Source: Ottowia sp. oral taxon 894 (GTDB taxonomy: Bacteria > Pseudomonadota > Gammaproteobacteria > Burkholderiales > Burkholderiaceae_C). Taken from it: a DNA stretch of 64,000 nt. Where the stretch lies: the NCBI RefSeq assembly GCF_001262075.1, contig NZ_CP012073.1, positions 1,971,001 to 2,035,000 of the forward strand. Reading direction: 5' to 3'. Below the pieces are notes generated by a model. It did not search any database, was not told the origin of the DNA, and saw only the letters and a list, made by a program, of their open reading frames with translations. Made by a program: the position numbers and the translations under genes. This document shows, piece by piece, positions 44,534-53,733 of the stretch (within the stretch, counting starts at the first letter, position 1; each line of letters starts with the position of its first letter).

Positions 44534-44647
44534 ATTCATCCCGCCGCTATCCTGCAAAGCGCGGATAGCTTCGGTAAACCCTTTATTCAATTGCCTGATA
44601 TCTCGAAAATGACCGCTTGTACCCGCCATGAATCCAAAGAAAAAACG

Positions 44648-44842
44648 ATGAAATTCAAAATCCTGGTACTCACTACCCTTGCCGTCTTGCTTACCGCCTG
44701 CGTCGCGCCTTTACAAAAGGAACAGACGAAAGCCCTGCTGGACGAAGGCATCGCCCTGTATCAAAAACAGGATTATCAACACGCCAAGCCCTACTTTCCC
44801 CAAATGGCGCACCGTGCATTCCTACTTCCAGAGATGGACTGA
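44648..44842 (+). pseudogene. Truncated lipoprotein gene fused to IS sequence
   Basis: Starts MKFKILVLTTLAVLLTACVAP, a lipoprotein signal with the acylated Cys at residue 18, then a TPR-like segment (EGIALYQKQDYQHAKPYF). At about 44797 it runs into IS DNA and ends after 14 foreign codons. The original protein was longer; the preserved half-TPR suggests a small TPR/Sel1 lipoprotein. Not functional in the native form. Confidence 0.7.
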
Positions 44843-45419
44843 GCCACGCGAGAGTGGCATCAGCCTCCTTGAGGAATCATTAAAAAAATCAGGTAGTTGC
44901 GGAGCGCCGCAAGCAGGGGCGCCATGAAGCAACCACTTTCCTGATTATTGATGCGCAGAGTGTGAAGAACACGGATACGGCCATGGAAAAAGGCTACGAT
45001 GCGGGCAAGAAGGTTAGCGGTATCAAGCGGCATATAGTGGTTGACACGCAGGGTTTGCCGCATGCCCTTGCGGTAATGACGGCGGATGCTACGGATAGGA
45101 AAGGTTGTCTTTTGGCATTAAAACGCGAGCTCGATAATCTTGGTGCGATACAAAAAATCCTTGCTGACGGTGGTTACACGGGTAAGGCATTTGCTTCGTC
45201 GGTACAAGCGTTGATTGGTGCGGAGGTAGAGATTGCCAAACGAAACGAATTGCACCGTTTTGCAGTATTGCCGAAGCGATGGGTAGTAGAGCGCAGCTTT
45301 TCCTGGTTGGAAAAGAACAGGCGGCTTTGGAAAAACTGCGAGCGTAAGTTGAGTACCAGTCTGCAAATGGTAGCTTTGGCTTTCTTGGGAGTCCTGCTAC
45401 GAAGACTGTGAACACGTTC
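44797..45419 (+). mobile_element. IS5-family element, 5'-truncated right copy
   Basis: Keeps the end of orfA (FPKWRTVHSYFQRWTE, 44798-44845), an A7 slippage site at 44881-44887, orfB and the right terminal inverted repeat beginning GAACGTGTTCA on the minus strand. The 5' half of orfA is lost at the lipoprotein junction. Confidence 0.85.
44890..45411 (+). pseudogene. IS5-type transposase orfB (C-terminal catalytic part)
   Basis: DDE transposase C-terminal half: FLIIDAQSVKNTD with the first catalytic Asp, ILADGGYTGKAF with the second Asp, and RWVVERSFSWLEKNRRL with the Glu. An open frame begins at the A7 tract, as expected for orfB made by -1 frameshifting from orfA; internal ATG 44962 also opens it. 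As orfA is truncated, a full transposase cannot be made here. Confidence 0.85.
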
Positions 45420-46919
45420 TTAATGAACTTGCAGGCGCGCCAGCTCCTGCTCGACGCTGGCATGGGTTTGCAGCATGGCGGCAGAGGGCCGGCCCAGACG
45501 GCTGACGCCAAGCGTGGCGGCCCAGCCGAGGATGAAGCCGGGCACGATTTCATACAGGCCGAACCAGCCGAACTGCTTCCACACCAGCACGGTGACCGCG
45601 CCCGTGACGATGCCCGCCAGCGCGCCGTCGCGCGTGACGCGGCTGCAAAAGAGCGAGAGGATGATGACGGGGCCAAAAGCTGCGCCAAAGCCCGCCCAGG
45701 CGTAGCTGACCATGCCGAGCACGCGTGATTCGGGATTGCGGGCGATTGAAATGGCGATCAGCGCGACCACCAGCACCATCGCGCGGCCAAACCACACCAG
45801 CTCCTTCTGGCTGGCTTGCTTGCGCAAGAAGGTGCGGTAGATGTCTTCCGTCAGCGCGCTGGAGCACACGAGCAGCTGGCATGAGAGCGTGCTCATCACC
45901 GCCGCCAGAATGGCCGCCAGCAGCGCGCCCGCAATCCACGGGTTGAACAGCTGCTTGGCCAGCTCCATGAACACGGTTTCGGCATTGGCATTGACGGCAT
46001 CCGCGCCCGCCGGGCTGACGGCGAAGTAGGCAATGCCCACAAAGCCCACGGCCACCGCGCCGCCCAGGCACAGCACCATCCAGGTCATGCCGATGCGGCG
46101 GGCGTTGGGGATGTGCCGCACCGAGGCGGCGGCCATGAAGCGCACCAGAATGTGCGGCTGGCCGAAGTAGCCCAGCCCCCAGGCGGCCAAGGAGAGGATG
46201 CCGATGGCCGTCTGCCCCTTGAAAAGGTCGAACTTGTCGGCGTCAATGAGGCTGTGCCAGTCCTGCCCCGGCTGCAACTGGCCCTGCACGGCCAGGTAAG
46301 CGATGACGGGCGCCAGCAGCAGCGCCGTGATCATCATGGCCGCCTGAATGGTGTCCGTCCAGCTCACGGCCAGAAAGCCGCCCACGAACACGTAGGCAAT
46401 GGTGCACAGCGCCCCCACCCACAGCGCCGTTTCGTAAGGCATGCCGAACATGTTCTCGAACAGGCGCGCGCCCGCCACCACGCCCGAGGCGCAGTACACC
46501 GTGAAGAAAACCAGAATGACCATCGCCGTGACGATGCGCAGGATGTTGTTCTCGTCTTCAAAGCGGTGCGCGAAATAGTCCGGCAGCGTCAGCGCGTTGC
46601 CCGCGCGCTCGGTGTACAGGCGCAGGCGGCCCGCCACCAGCCGCCAGTTCAGCCAGGCGCCCGCAATCAGGCCAATGGCAATCCATGACTCTGACAGCCC
46701 CGACAGATACACCGCGCCCGGCAGCCCCATCAGCAGCCAGCCGCTCATGTCGGACGCGCCCGCCGACAGCGCCGTGACCACGCTGCCCAGGCTGCGCCCG
46801 CCCAGGATGTAGTCCGACAAATTCTTGGTGCCCAGATAGCCCAGCGCGCCAATGCCAAGCATGGCGGCCAGATAAACGGCGAACATGATGACCGTGGGGT
46901 CAGTCCAGGTGAATGGCAT
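45420..46919 (-). CDS. putP: Sodium/proline symporter
   Basis: 499 residues of the solute:sodium symporter family with about thirteen helices. GGRSLGSVVTALSAGASDMSGWL near residues 36-58 is the PutP sodium/proline site, and GFLAVSWTDTIQA is the SSS signature. It imports proline with Na+, which complements proVWX in osmotic or nutritional use. Its TAA stop (45422-45420) is the TTA target duplication of the adjacent island, so the insertion left the protein intact but removed its native downstream region. Confidence 0.95.
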   Translation of the reverse strand: MPFTWTDPTVIMFAVYLAAMLGIGALGYLGTKNLSDYILGGRSLGSVVTALSAGASDMSGWLLMGLPGAVYLSGLSESWIAIGLIAGAWLNWRLVAGRLRLYTERAGNALTLPDYFAHRFEDENNILRIVTAMVILVFFTVYCASGVVAGARLFENMFGMPYETALWVGALCTIAYVFVGGFLAVSWTDTIQAAMMITALLLAPVIAYLAVQGQLQPGQDWHSLIDADKFDLFKGQTAIGILSLAAWGLGYFGQPHILVRFMAAASVRHIPNARRIGMTWMVLCLGGAVAVGFVGIAYFAVSPAGADAVNANAETVFMELAKQLFNPWIAGALLAAILAAVMSTLSCQLLVCSSALTEDIYRTFLRKQASQKELVWFGRAMVLVVALIAISIARNPESRVLGMVSYAWAGFGAAFGPVIILSLFCSRVTRDGALAGIVTGAVTVLVWKQFGWFGLYEIVPGFILGWAATLGVSRLGRPSAAMLQTHASVEQELARLQVH

Positions 46920-47070
46920 GAATGGCTTTCCCGGGAAATGAGGCGCAGAAGGCGGCTTTGCGCGCTGCCGGCCCCATCTTTTGGCAAAAGGCCGAATGCT
47001 ACCGGCGCGGCCCGCCCGCGCATGCCGGGCGGGCAGGGACTGTGGGGTGCGGCCGCCTGTCTATGCCATC

Positions 47071-47158
47071 AAAAACAGGAGCGAATTTGAGGGGGCATGA
47101 ATGCCGCCTAGCGCAGTTTCCACTAGGACATCATGCTATGGATACGATAGCGAAATAA
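47071..47158 (+). repeat. Type A intergenic repeat (A13)
   Basis: AAAAACAGGAGCGAATTTGA, GCGCAGTTTCCACTAGGACA, TCATGCTATGGATACGATAG, ending CGAAATAAG. A near-consensus copy between putP and the zinc-ribbon membrane gene. Confidence 0.88.
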
Positions 47159-47215
47159 GCCGGTGAGACAGTCCTTCCCGCTGGCCAAGTGCGCGGCCAG
47201 GCCTTGAACAGACCC

Positions 47216-49124
47216 TCAGCGCAACACCACCAGCCCCACGCTGCGCAGCCAGGCTTCGGCCTCGGCCAGCGCGCCGGCATGCCGCGCGCGTTCGGCGAAG
47301 ACCAGGCCGCTATCCACCAGAAAGCGCACCTGCTCCTCCGCTGCCGCGCCGCCTGCCTGCGGCAGCGCCTGGCGAAATTGCCGCTCCGTTTCCATGCCCT
47401 GCTTGCGCTCGCCCGCTTCGTAGTCGAGCAGGGCCAGCCGCGCCAGAGCCTGCGCCTTGCTGGCGGCAGGCAGCCGGTCGATCTGCTCCCTGACGGCCCG
47501 CAAGGCGGCCTGCATGCGCGGCGCGGCGGGCCAGTTGCCGCCGCGCGCCCAGGGGCGCAGCGCATCCAGGGCGGCAGGCCATTGGCCTGATTCCATCGCC
47601 CTGGAAAGCGGAACGGGCAGGCGGTTCATCAGCTCTTCTTCCTCGCGCAGCAGGCCCAGCTTGCGCGCCGCCAGCGCGTGCTGGGCCAGCAGGCTGATTT
47701 GCACGGGCGCGCTGGCATCCGTTCCGGCGGCGGCATCGCGCATCTGCTCGAACTGCCTTTGCGCTTCATTCCAGCGGCCCTGGCGGGCCAGCCAGGCGAT
47801 GTGGCTTTGCAGGGCTTCGGCGCGGGCTATTCGCAACTGCTCTTGCAGCATCGTTTTGTGCGGCGCTGGCGCGTCGCGCAGGGCTGCCTGCGCCTCGTTG
47901 GCAAAAGCCGCGTTTTGCTCGTAGAAGGCAGGCTGCGCGAGCGAGAGTTGGCGGTAGGCGGCCAGCCATGCTTGCGCCCGCTCAAAAGCGCCGGGCAGAG
48001 CCTGGATTTGCCTTTGCAGCGTTTGCAAAGCAGCCGGATCGCGGCTGTCCGGGTTGCGGGCCAGCACGGCGGCTTGCAAGCCCAGCTTCAGCGCTCGCAG
48101 GCCAGGGCTGTCCGGCAAGCTTTGCAGCGCCTGCATGGCGCGACCCGCCTGTCCGGCGCGCGCCATGTCATCGGCCACGCGGCCAATGATTTGCAGCCGC
48201 TGTGGCTCAGGCAGCTGGCGGAAGGCGTCGCGCCAGGCGTGGTTGCCGCCCTGGCTGGCTTCGTATTCCGCCATGGGTGCGGCCGCCAGGCTGGCTTCGC
48301 CGCCGCTTGCGGCCAGCAGCTCCACCGCGCTGCTGGCGGGCTGCGGCCCCAGGCCCTGCGTGGCGGCCAGGGCCTGATTGGTCAGCACGTCTTCACGGTG
48401 CCATTCTTCGGGCGTGAGCTGGCGGGCCAGCGCCAGCGCGGTGCGCTCATCGGGCGGCGCGCCCTTCTGGTAGCGGGCGTAGCCGTAGCCTGCGCTCACG
48501 AAAGCCACGGCGGCCAGCAGCGCGAGGCCCGCCTGGAAGAAGATGCGCTGCCGCTGGCGCCTGGGGTCCAGCCCCATTTCCTTCATCAGCTCCGCGCGAA
48601 TCTGCTCGCGCAGGCGTTTTTCCAGCCGGGCCATTTCCAGGCCCTTTTCGCGGTTGGCGCTGGCGGCCAGGCCGTTTTCGATGGCTTTGCGCTCCTCCCG
48701 CTCAATTTTTTTACGCAGCACGTGCAGGGAAGACACCTTGTCCACATACGCACCGCAGGCCGGGCACTGGCGCTGCGCAGTCAGAACCACGTATTTGTCG
48801 CAGGCGGGGCATTGCAGCTCGTCCAGCTTGGCGGCCAGGCTTAGAACCGGCTCCAGCTCCACGCGCAGGCCCACGGACTCCAGCCGCTTTTGCAAGTCGC
48901 GGGCCTTGCTCTCCGGCGTTTTCTTGCCAATCACCACATAGGGCGCAGACTTCAGGCGCTGCGTCAGCAGCAGCGCTTTTTCTTCGCTGAGAGCAGCCTT
49001 GGATTGCAATTGCGCAGAGAGGTTTTCATAATGTTCCCCCCCCCCCCCGGCGAAGCGCTTCAGCCGAATAGCTGACAGTGACGGTGAAAAGGCGCTCCTG
49101 GCTTGAATTTGAAAAATCCAGCAT
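47216..49124 (-). CDS. Zinc-ribbon membrane protein, N-terminus out of frame at a G13 tract (phase-variable candidate)
   Basis: The natural start is ATG 49124 (MLDFSNSSQERLFTVTVSYS), preceded by AAAGAAGAA. After 25 codons the frame enters 13 G (C 49036-49048 on the plus strand) and stops four codons past the tract. The long downstream frame resumes as EHYENLSAQLQSKAALSEE and runs to 47216; 12 or 15 G would join them. The joined protein has a ribosomal-L7/L12-like small domain, a CPACDKY...CPACGAY zinc ribbon, one membrane helix (AGLALLAAVAFVSAGYGYA) and a 400-residue helical-repeat periplasmic part. Function unknown. Either phase variation or a homopolymer sequencing error. Confidence 0.78.
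49036..49048. repeat. 13-bp poly-C/poly-G homopolymer
   Basis: Thirteen consecutive C on the plus strand within the coding start of the zinc-ribbon membrane gene. I saw no other run of this length in the window. Confidence 0.95.
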
Positions 49125-49146
49125 GGCGTTCTTCTTTCAGGCCCGG

Positions 49147-49281
49147 TTACGGATGGCACTTGAGCGCCACGCCCTGAAGCGTGGCATGCCGCACCAGAAA
49201 AGACTGCGTGATGGAGGCGCAGGCTGAAAGAGCGCACGCCAGGGCGGCTGCGGCCGCCAGGGAAAGTCTTGGCATTGACAT
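49147..49281 (-). CDS. Small lipoprotein (44 aa)
   Basis: MSMPRLSLAAAAALACALSACASITQ: a short basic start, hydrophobic core and lipobox LSAC with Cys21, leaving a mature part of only 24 residues (ASITQSFLVRHATLQGV...). Entericidin-like in size, but without clear family identity. It sits 22 bp upstream of the zinc-ribbon membrane gene and may be its operon partner. Confidence 0.6.
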   Translation of the reverse strand: MSMPRLSLAAAAALACALSACASITQSFLVRHATLQGVALKCHP

Positions 49282-49408
49282 GGTTGAGAAAGGCAAGAAG
49301 GTTGAACAAAAGCGGTGGCAGGTGATTTTATGCAACATGTTTTTACACAAAAGCCCCGCTTGCAACAGGCACACAATCCGCGCCTGCTTTCCGTCTCCCT
49401 TGCCTGCC

Positions 49409-50206
49409 ATGTCCGCGCCGCCTGCCGTCACCCGTTTCATCCTGATTGAACCCAGCCATGCCGGCAATGTGGGCGCGGTGGCGCGCGCCATGAAGGTGAT
49501 GGGCTTTCATGACCTGGCGCTGGTGCGCCCGCGCTGGCCCGATGTGCTGACCCGCCCCGAAGCCGTGGAGCGCGCCAGCGGCGCTGATGACGTGCTGCGC
49601 GCCGCCCGCGTGACGGGCACGCTGCAAGAGGCGCTGGAGGGCGTGACGCATCTGTGCGCCACGGCCATGACGCCGCGCGACTTCGGCCCGCCTGTCTGCG
49701 CGCCGCGCGAGCACTTCAGCCAGCTGCTCAATCCGGCGCGGCCCGCGCCCAGCGGCCCCTGGGGCGTGGCTTTTCTGTTTGGCTGCGAGCGCTATGGCAT
49801 GCGCAACGCGGATGTGTGGCGCTGCCATGCCTGCCTGAGCATTCCGGCCAATCCGGCCTACGGCTCGCTCAACCTGGCCGCCGCCGCGCAGCTCATCGCC
49901 TACGACTGGCGGCAGGCGCTGCTGGCGCGCTTTGGCGAGGCGGCGTTTGCAAGCGCCTTTGCCGTGCGGCCCGCCGCCAGCCTGGCCGATCAGGCCGATG
50001 CCGCGCAGGTGGCGGCCATGCTGGCCCATCTGGAGCAGGCGCTCGTCGCCGTGGGCTTTCTCGACCCGGCCGCGCCCAAAAAGCTCATGCCCCGCCTGCA
50101 ACAGCTCTTCAACCGCGCCCGGCCCACGCAGCAAGACATTCACATCCTGCGCGGCATCGCCCGCGCCATGCAGCAGGCGGCCAGGCGCGGCCATGAAGAA
50201 GATTGA
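49409..50206 (+). CDS. trmJ: tRNA/rRNA 2'-O-methyltransferase, TrmJ-like (SPOUT)
   Basis: 265 residues of the SpoU/TrmH SPOUT family. Motif 1 IEPSHAGNVGAVARAMKVMGF, motif 2 GVAFLFGCERYGM and motif 3 IPANPAYGSLNLAAAAQLIAY are intact; the C-terminal extension with RPTQQDIHILRGIARA is typical of TrmJ, which methylates position 32 of tRNAs. The alternative is a general SpoU-class enzyme. ATG 49409 gives the family N-terminus. Confidence 0.9.
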   Translation: MSAPPAVTRFILIEPSHAGNVGAVARAMKVMGFHDLALVRPRWPDVLTRPEAVERASGADDVLRAARVTGTLQEALEGVTHLCATAMTPRDFGPPVCAPREHFSQLLNPARPAPSGPWGVAFLFGCERYGMRNADVWRCHACLSIPANPAYGSLNLAAAAQLIAYDWRQALLARFGEAAFASAFAVRPAASLADQADAAQVAAMLAHLEQALVAVGFLDPAAPKKLMPRLQQLFNRARPTQQDIHILRGIARAMQQAARRGHEED

Positions 50207-50266
50207 GACGGGCGCGCGGCAGTCAGCCAGCGCATGAAATCTGGCTTCGCTTGCCAGGGGGGGCTT

Positions 50267-50353
50267 AAAAACAGGAGCAAATCCAAGGGGCACAAAACCC
50301 GCTTCGCGCAATTTCCACTAGGACATCATGCTATGGATAAAGTAGCGAAATAA
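50267..50353 (+). repeat. Type A intergenic repeat (A14)
   Basis: TTAAAAACAGGAGCAAATCC, TTTCCACTAGGACATCATGC, TATGGATAAAGTAGCGAAAT. Lies between trmJ and cysE. Confidence 0.87.
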
Positions 50354-50398
50354 GGCCGTGCATCCAGCTGCGCATGGGGCTTGGGCGGCAAGGGGCGT

Positions 50399-50442
50399 GC
50401 CAGGGCGTTCGCCCCTACACGCCAGGGCGTTCGCCCCTACAC
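50399..50442. repeat. 22-bp tandem duplication before cysE
   Basis: A 22-bp unit containing CAGGGCGTTCGCCCCTAC is present twice head to tail and followed by a third partial (TTTCGCCCCTTATG) at the cysE start. Each unit carries the small palindrome GGGCGTTCGCCC. Confidence 0.85.
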
Positions 50443-50453
50443 TTTCGCCCCTT

Positions 50454-51224
50454 ATGTTTCAACGCATTCGCTCTTACGCCCAGTCCATTCTGGAGCGCGA
50501 TCCGGCCGCCCGCAGCGTGTGGGATGTGGTGTTTTCCTACCCCGGCTTTCACGCCCTGGCGTTGCACCGCGTGGCGCATGCGCTGTGGCGGCGCGGCTGG
50601 CTGTGGCTGGCGCGCTGGATTTCGCACTGGGGGCGCTTTCTCACGGGCATTGAAATCCACCCCGGCGCCCGCATTGGCGCGCGCGTGTTCATCGACCACG
50701 GCATGGGCGTGGTGATTGGCGAGACGGCAGAAATCGGCGACGACTGCACGATTTACCAAGGCGTCACGCTCGGCGGCACTTCGCTGGACAAAGGGGCCAA
50801 GCGCCATCCCACGCTGGGCAAGGGCGTGATCGTGGGGGCCAATTCGCAGGTGCTGGGCAGCTTCACGGTGGGAGACGGCGCCAAGATCGGCTCGGGCGCG
50901 GTGGTCACCAAGCCCGTGCCCGCCGGGGCCACGGCCGTGGGCAACCCGGCCCGCATCATTCAGGAGGGCGAGGCCGCGCGCCGCGAGGCCGCCGCCGCCA
51001 AAATGGGTTTTTCCGCCTACGGCGTGACGCAAAGCGATGATCCTGTCAGCCAGGCGCTGCGCGGGCTGATTGACGGCACGGCCGCGCAAGACCACCAGAT
51101 TGCCCTGCTGTGGCAGGCCATCGAGAAGCTGGCCTGCAAGATTGACCCGGACTGCGTGCCCGACAACGCCGCCTTGCATGAGCAGTTCGAGGCGCAAAAG
51201 CTCAACAAGCTGGTGGGCGACTGA
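50454..51224 (+). CDS. cysE: Serine O-acetyltransferase
   Basis: 256 residues. The left-handed beta-helix hexapeptide region contains [37 protein letters not shown] and the catalytic His in DHGMG, all standard for CysE. It makes O-acetylserine for cysteine synthesis and is usually feedback-inhibited by cysteine. Its C-terminal helical extension is longer than in E. coli. Downstream of trmJ, a frequent pairing in Burkholderiales. Confidence 0.95.
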   Translation: MFQRIRSYAQSILERDPAARSVWDVVFSYPGFHALALHRVAHALWRRGWLWLARWISHWGRFLTGIEIHPGARIGARVFIDHGMGVVIGETAEIGDDCTIYQGVTLGGTSLDKGAKRHPTLGKGVIVGANSQVLGSFTVGDGAKIGSGAVVTKPVPAGATAVGNPARIIQEGEAARREAAAAKMGFSAYGVTQSDDPVSQALRGLIDGTAAQDHQIALLWQAIEKLACKIDPDCVPDNAALHEQFEAQKLNKLVGD

Positions 51225-51342
51225 GAGCAGGCTCCGGCAAGCGCCGCTTCTGAAAAGAATGATGGCTGCAAGGCCCGCTGGCGCTTGCGGCCGGCCTGGC
51301 GCCCGAACCGGGTTTTCCGTTTTTTCTTCCGCACCTTCCATC

Positions 51343-52350
51343 ATGAACATGCTGCGTCCCGAGGCTCTCAAGCATCTGCATCCCGGCTGGTTTTCCATCG
51401 TCATGGGGCTGGCCGGGCTGTCGCTGGCGTGGGCGCAGGCCGCGCGCAGCATGGGGGGCATCGCTGGGGCGCTGTCGCTGGCGCTGGGGGCGCTGGCAGC
51501 GCTGGCGTTTGTGGCGCTGCTGGGGCTGTCGTGGTGGCGCTGGCTGCGCCAGCCGGAGGCGCTGGCGGCTGATCTGGCGCATCCGGTGCGCCATGCCTTT
51601 GTGGCGGCCCTGCCCATTTCCCTGATGCTGCTGGCGGGCGTGGCCGTGAGCGCGCTGGGGCAAACGGGCGGCTGGGCGGCAGCGCTGTGGTGGCTGGGTT
51701 CGCTGGGGCAAATGGGCGCCACGGTCTGGGCGCTGGGCCGCTGGATCAACAACGCGCAGGCGGGCGGCTGGGCGCAGCTCACGCCATCGCTTTTTCTGCC
51801 CGCCGTGGGCAATGTGGTGGCCGCGCTGGCAGGCGGGGCGGTGGGCGCGGGGCCGTGGGCGGCGGCCCAGTTCGGCGTGGGCGTGACGCTGTGGCTGGCG
51901 CTGCTGACGCTGCTGCTGGCGCGGCTGGCCGTGCATGGCGTGTGGACGCAGCGGCTGCTGCCGCTGACTTTCATCACCATCGCGCCGCCAGCGGTGGCGG
52001 GCATGGCCTTGCTGCAACTGGGCGGGCCTGCCGTGCTGGCCTGGATGGCCTGGGGCGTGGCGCTGATGTTTCTGCTCTGGAGCCTGAACGTGATGCCGCG
52101 CATGCTCGCGCAGCCGGCTTCCGTCACCTGGTGGGCGCTGTCGTTTCCGCTGGCGGCCTTTGCCGCCCTCTCCCTGCGGCTGGCCGGGCACGATTCGGGC
52201 GTGATGGGCGCGCTGGCGCTGCTGGCGCTGGCTTTCGCCTCGCTGACGGTGGCGGCGCTGGCGCTGGCCACGCTCCAGGGTTTGCGCGATGGCGCGTGGC
52301 TGGCGCCCGAACAGGTGGCGCTCAGCGTGGCCGCGCCGCCGGATCACTGA
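51343..52350 (+). CDS. TDT/SLAC1-family (TehA-like) membrane protein
   Basis: 335 residues with about ten hydrophobic helices. HPGWFSIVMGLAGLSLAW near the N-terminus is the hallmark of the TDT/SLAC1 (TehA) family of anion channels and tellurite/dicarboxylate transporters; LTPSLFLPAVGNVVAALAG in the fifth-helix region also fits. Substrate cannot be inferred. It follows cysE by 118 bp and precedes dusA by 15 bp. Confidence 0.88.
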   Translation: MNMLRPEALKHLHPGWFSIVMGLAGLSLAWAQAARSMGGIAGALSLALGALAALAFVALLGLSWWRWLRQPEALAADLAHPVRHAFVAALPISLMLLAGVAVSALGQTGGWAAALWWLGSLGQMGATVWALGRWINNAQAGGWAQLTPSLFLPAVGNVVAALAGGAVGAGPWAAAQFGVGVTLWLALLTLLLARLAVHGVWTQRLLPLTFITIAPPAVAGMALLQLGGPAVLAWMAWGVALMFLLWSLNVMPRMLAQPASVTWWALSFPLAAFAALSLRLAGHDSGVMGALALLALAFASLTVAALALATLQGLRDGAWLAPEQVALSVAAPPDH

Positions 52351-52365
52351 AAGGCTGGCCAGCCC

Positions 52366-53436
52366 ATGCTCAATACTGAAAAAGCCCCTGCCGCCGATGC
52401 GCCCCCTTTCAGCCCCTGGCGTCTGTGTGTGGCGCCCATGCTGGACTGGACGGACAAGCACTGCCGCCACCTGCACCGCCTGATCACGCGCCACGCGCGG
52501 CTCTACACCGAAATGGTGACCTGCGGCGCGCTGCTGCACGGCTCGCTCCGGCGGCACCTGCGGCGCGACGAGATGGAGCGCCCCGTGGCGCTGCAACTGG
52601 GCGGCAGCGACCCGGCCGAGCTGGCGCAATGCGCGCGGCTGGGCCAGCAATGGGGCTATGACGAAATCAACCTCAACTGCGGCTGCCCCAGCCCGCGCGT
52701 GCAGCGCGGCGCATTCGGCGCGTGCCTGATGACCCAGCCGCGCCTGGTGGCCGACTGCGTGAAAGCCATGCGCGATGCGGTGCACATTCCCGTCACCGTC
52801 AAGCACCGCATCGGCATTGACCGCGAAGAAAGCCACGCCTTCGTGCGCGACTTCGTGGGCGAAGTGGCGCAAGCGGGCTGCGGCGTATTCATCGTGCACG
52901 CCCGCAATGCCTGGCTGGAGGGCCTCAGCCCCAAGGAAAACCGCGAAGTGCCGCCGCTGCGCTACGAGCGGGTCTGGCAGCTCAAGCGCGACTTTCCGCA
53001 GCTGACCATCTGCCTGAACGGCGGCGTGAGCAGCAACGAACAAATCGCCGCGCACCTGGCGCACGTGGACGGCGTGATGCTGGGCCGCGCCGCCTACCAC
53101 CACCCCTGGCTGATGAGCGAGTGGGACGCGCGCTTTTTCGGCGATGCAGGCCGCGATGCCGCCCCGCCCCTCACGCGCGAGGCCGTGGAGCGCGCCATGC
53201 TCGCCTACATGCAGGCCGAGGCCGCGCAAGACGGCACGCCCTGGTACGCCATTGCCCGCCACATGCTGGGCCTGCGCCACGGCCTGCGCGGCGCGCGCGC
53301 CTGGCGGCAGGTGTGGAGCGACCACCGCCTCAAGCCCCTGCCGCCCGAAGCAGTGTGGCAGCGCGCGCGCCAGCACACGGAGCCTGACGCGCCAGAAGGC
53401 CCGGGCCAGGCCGCAGACGGCGCGCGCGCCGTGTGA
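52366..53436 (+). CDS. dusA: tRNA-dihydrouridine synthase DusA
   Basis: 356 residues. The FMN-binding TIM-barrel motifs are VAPMLDWTDKHCRHLHRL, LQLGGSDPAELAQCA, EINLNCGCPSPRVQRGAFGACLM with the catalytic Cys, VKHRIGID and NGGVSSNEQI. The N-terminal PMLDWTDKHCR is the DusA form. It reduces uridines in the D-loop of tRNA. The Pro/Ala-rich C-terminal end is extra. Confidence 0.94.
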   Translation: MLNTEKAPAADAPPFSPWRLCVAPMLDWTDKHCRHLHRLITRHARLYTEMVTCGALLHGSLRRHLRRDEMERPVALQLGGSDPAELAQCARLGQQWGYDEINLNCGCPSPRVQRGAFGACLMTQPRLVADCVKAMRDAVHIPVTVKHRIGIDREESHAFVRDFVGEVAQAGCGVFIVHARNAWLEGLSPKENREVPPLRYERVWQLKRDFPQLTICLNGGVSSNEQIAAHLAHVDGVMLGRAAYHHPWLMSEWDARFFGDAGRDAAPPLTREAVERAMLAYMQAEAAQDGTPWYAIARHMLGLRHGLRGARAWRQVWSDHRLKPLPPEAVWQRARQHTEPDAPEGPGQAADGARAV

Positions 53437-53570
53437 GTGCCCGTTCGCAATTTGTCCGTGGCGCGAAAGGCGCGAACCCGGGCGCTCGTGGGTGCTGCAA
53501 ACCCTTGCCGGGTTACAAGACTCGCCTGCGCCTTGCAGCCCCTCACGGCCAGACGCTGAAAAGGCTCTCA

Positions 53571-53655
53571 GAAAAAGGAGCAAATCCAGATGGGTGAAAA
53601 ACGGCTTTCGCGCCCTTTCCACTAGGACGTTATGCTATGAATCAAGGAGCGAATT
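53571..53655 (+). repeat. Type A intergenic repeat (A15)
   Basis: AGAAAAAGGAGCAAATCCAG, CCTTTCCACTAGGACGTTAT, GCTATGAATCAAGGAGCGAA. Convergent gap between dusA and ilvA. Confidence 0.86.
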
Positions 53656-53733
53656 TCCCCGTTTCACGCAGGCTATCGCTTTGTGTGAGCGGCTGGTGCG
53701 CGGCGCCTTGCCGCAAGGCGGTTGAACAGCCTC

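Larger units (their letters stand above)
43773..45419. mobile_element. Composite-like island bounded by inverted IS5-type ends
   Basis: 1,647 bp with 74-bp inverted terminal repeats and TTA duplications. It carries a DUF1697 gene, a broken lipoprotein gene and a truncated IS. Its base composition is clearly more AT-rich than the surrounding genome. The right border falls exactly at the putP stop codon. Confidence 0.8.

Noticed and set aside
49125-49309. N-terminal extension of the zinc-ribbon membrane protein frame upstream of the G tract
   Set aside because: This extension overlaps the small lipoprotein gene and reads like random sequence; the start with a ribosome site at 49124 is in another frame, which supports the homopolymer interpretation.
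51202-53622. Very long minus open frame (over 800 codons) opposite the TehA-like gene and dusA
   Set aside because: Repetitive Arg/Gln/His/Pro composition typical of antisense frames; the plus genes carry clear motifs.
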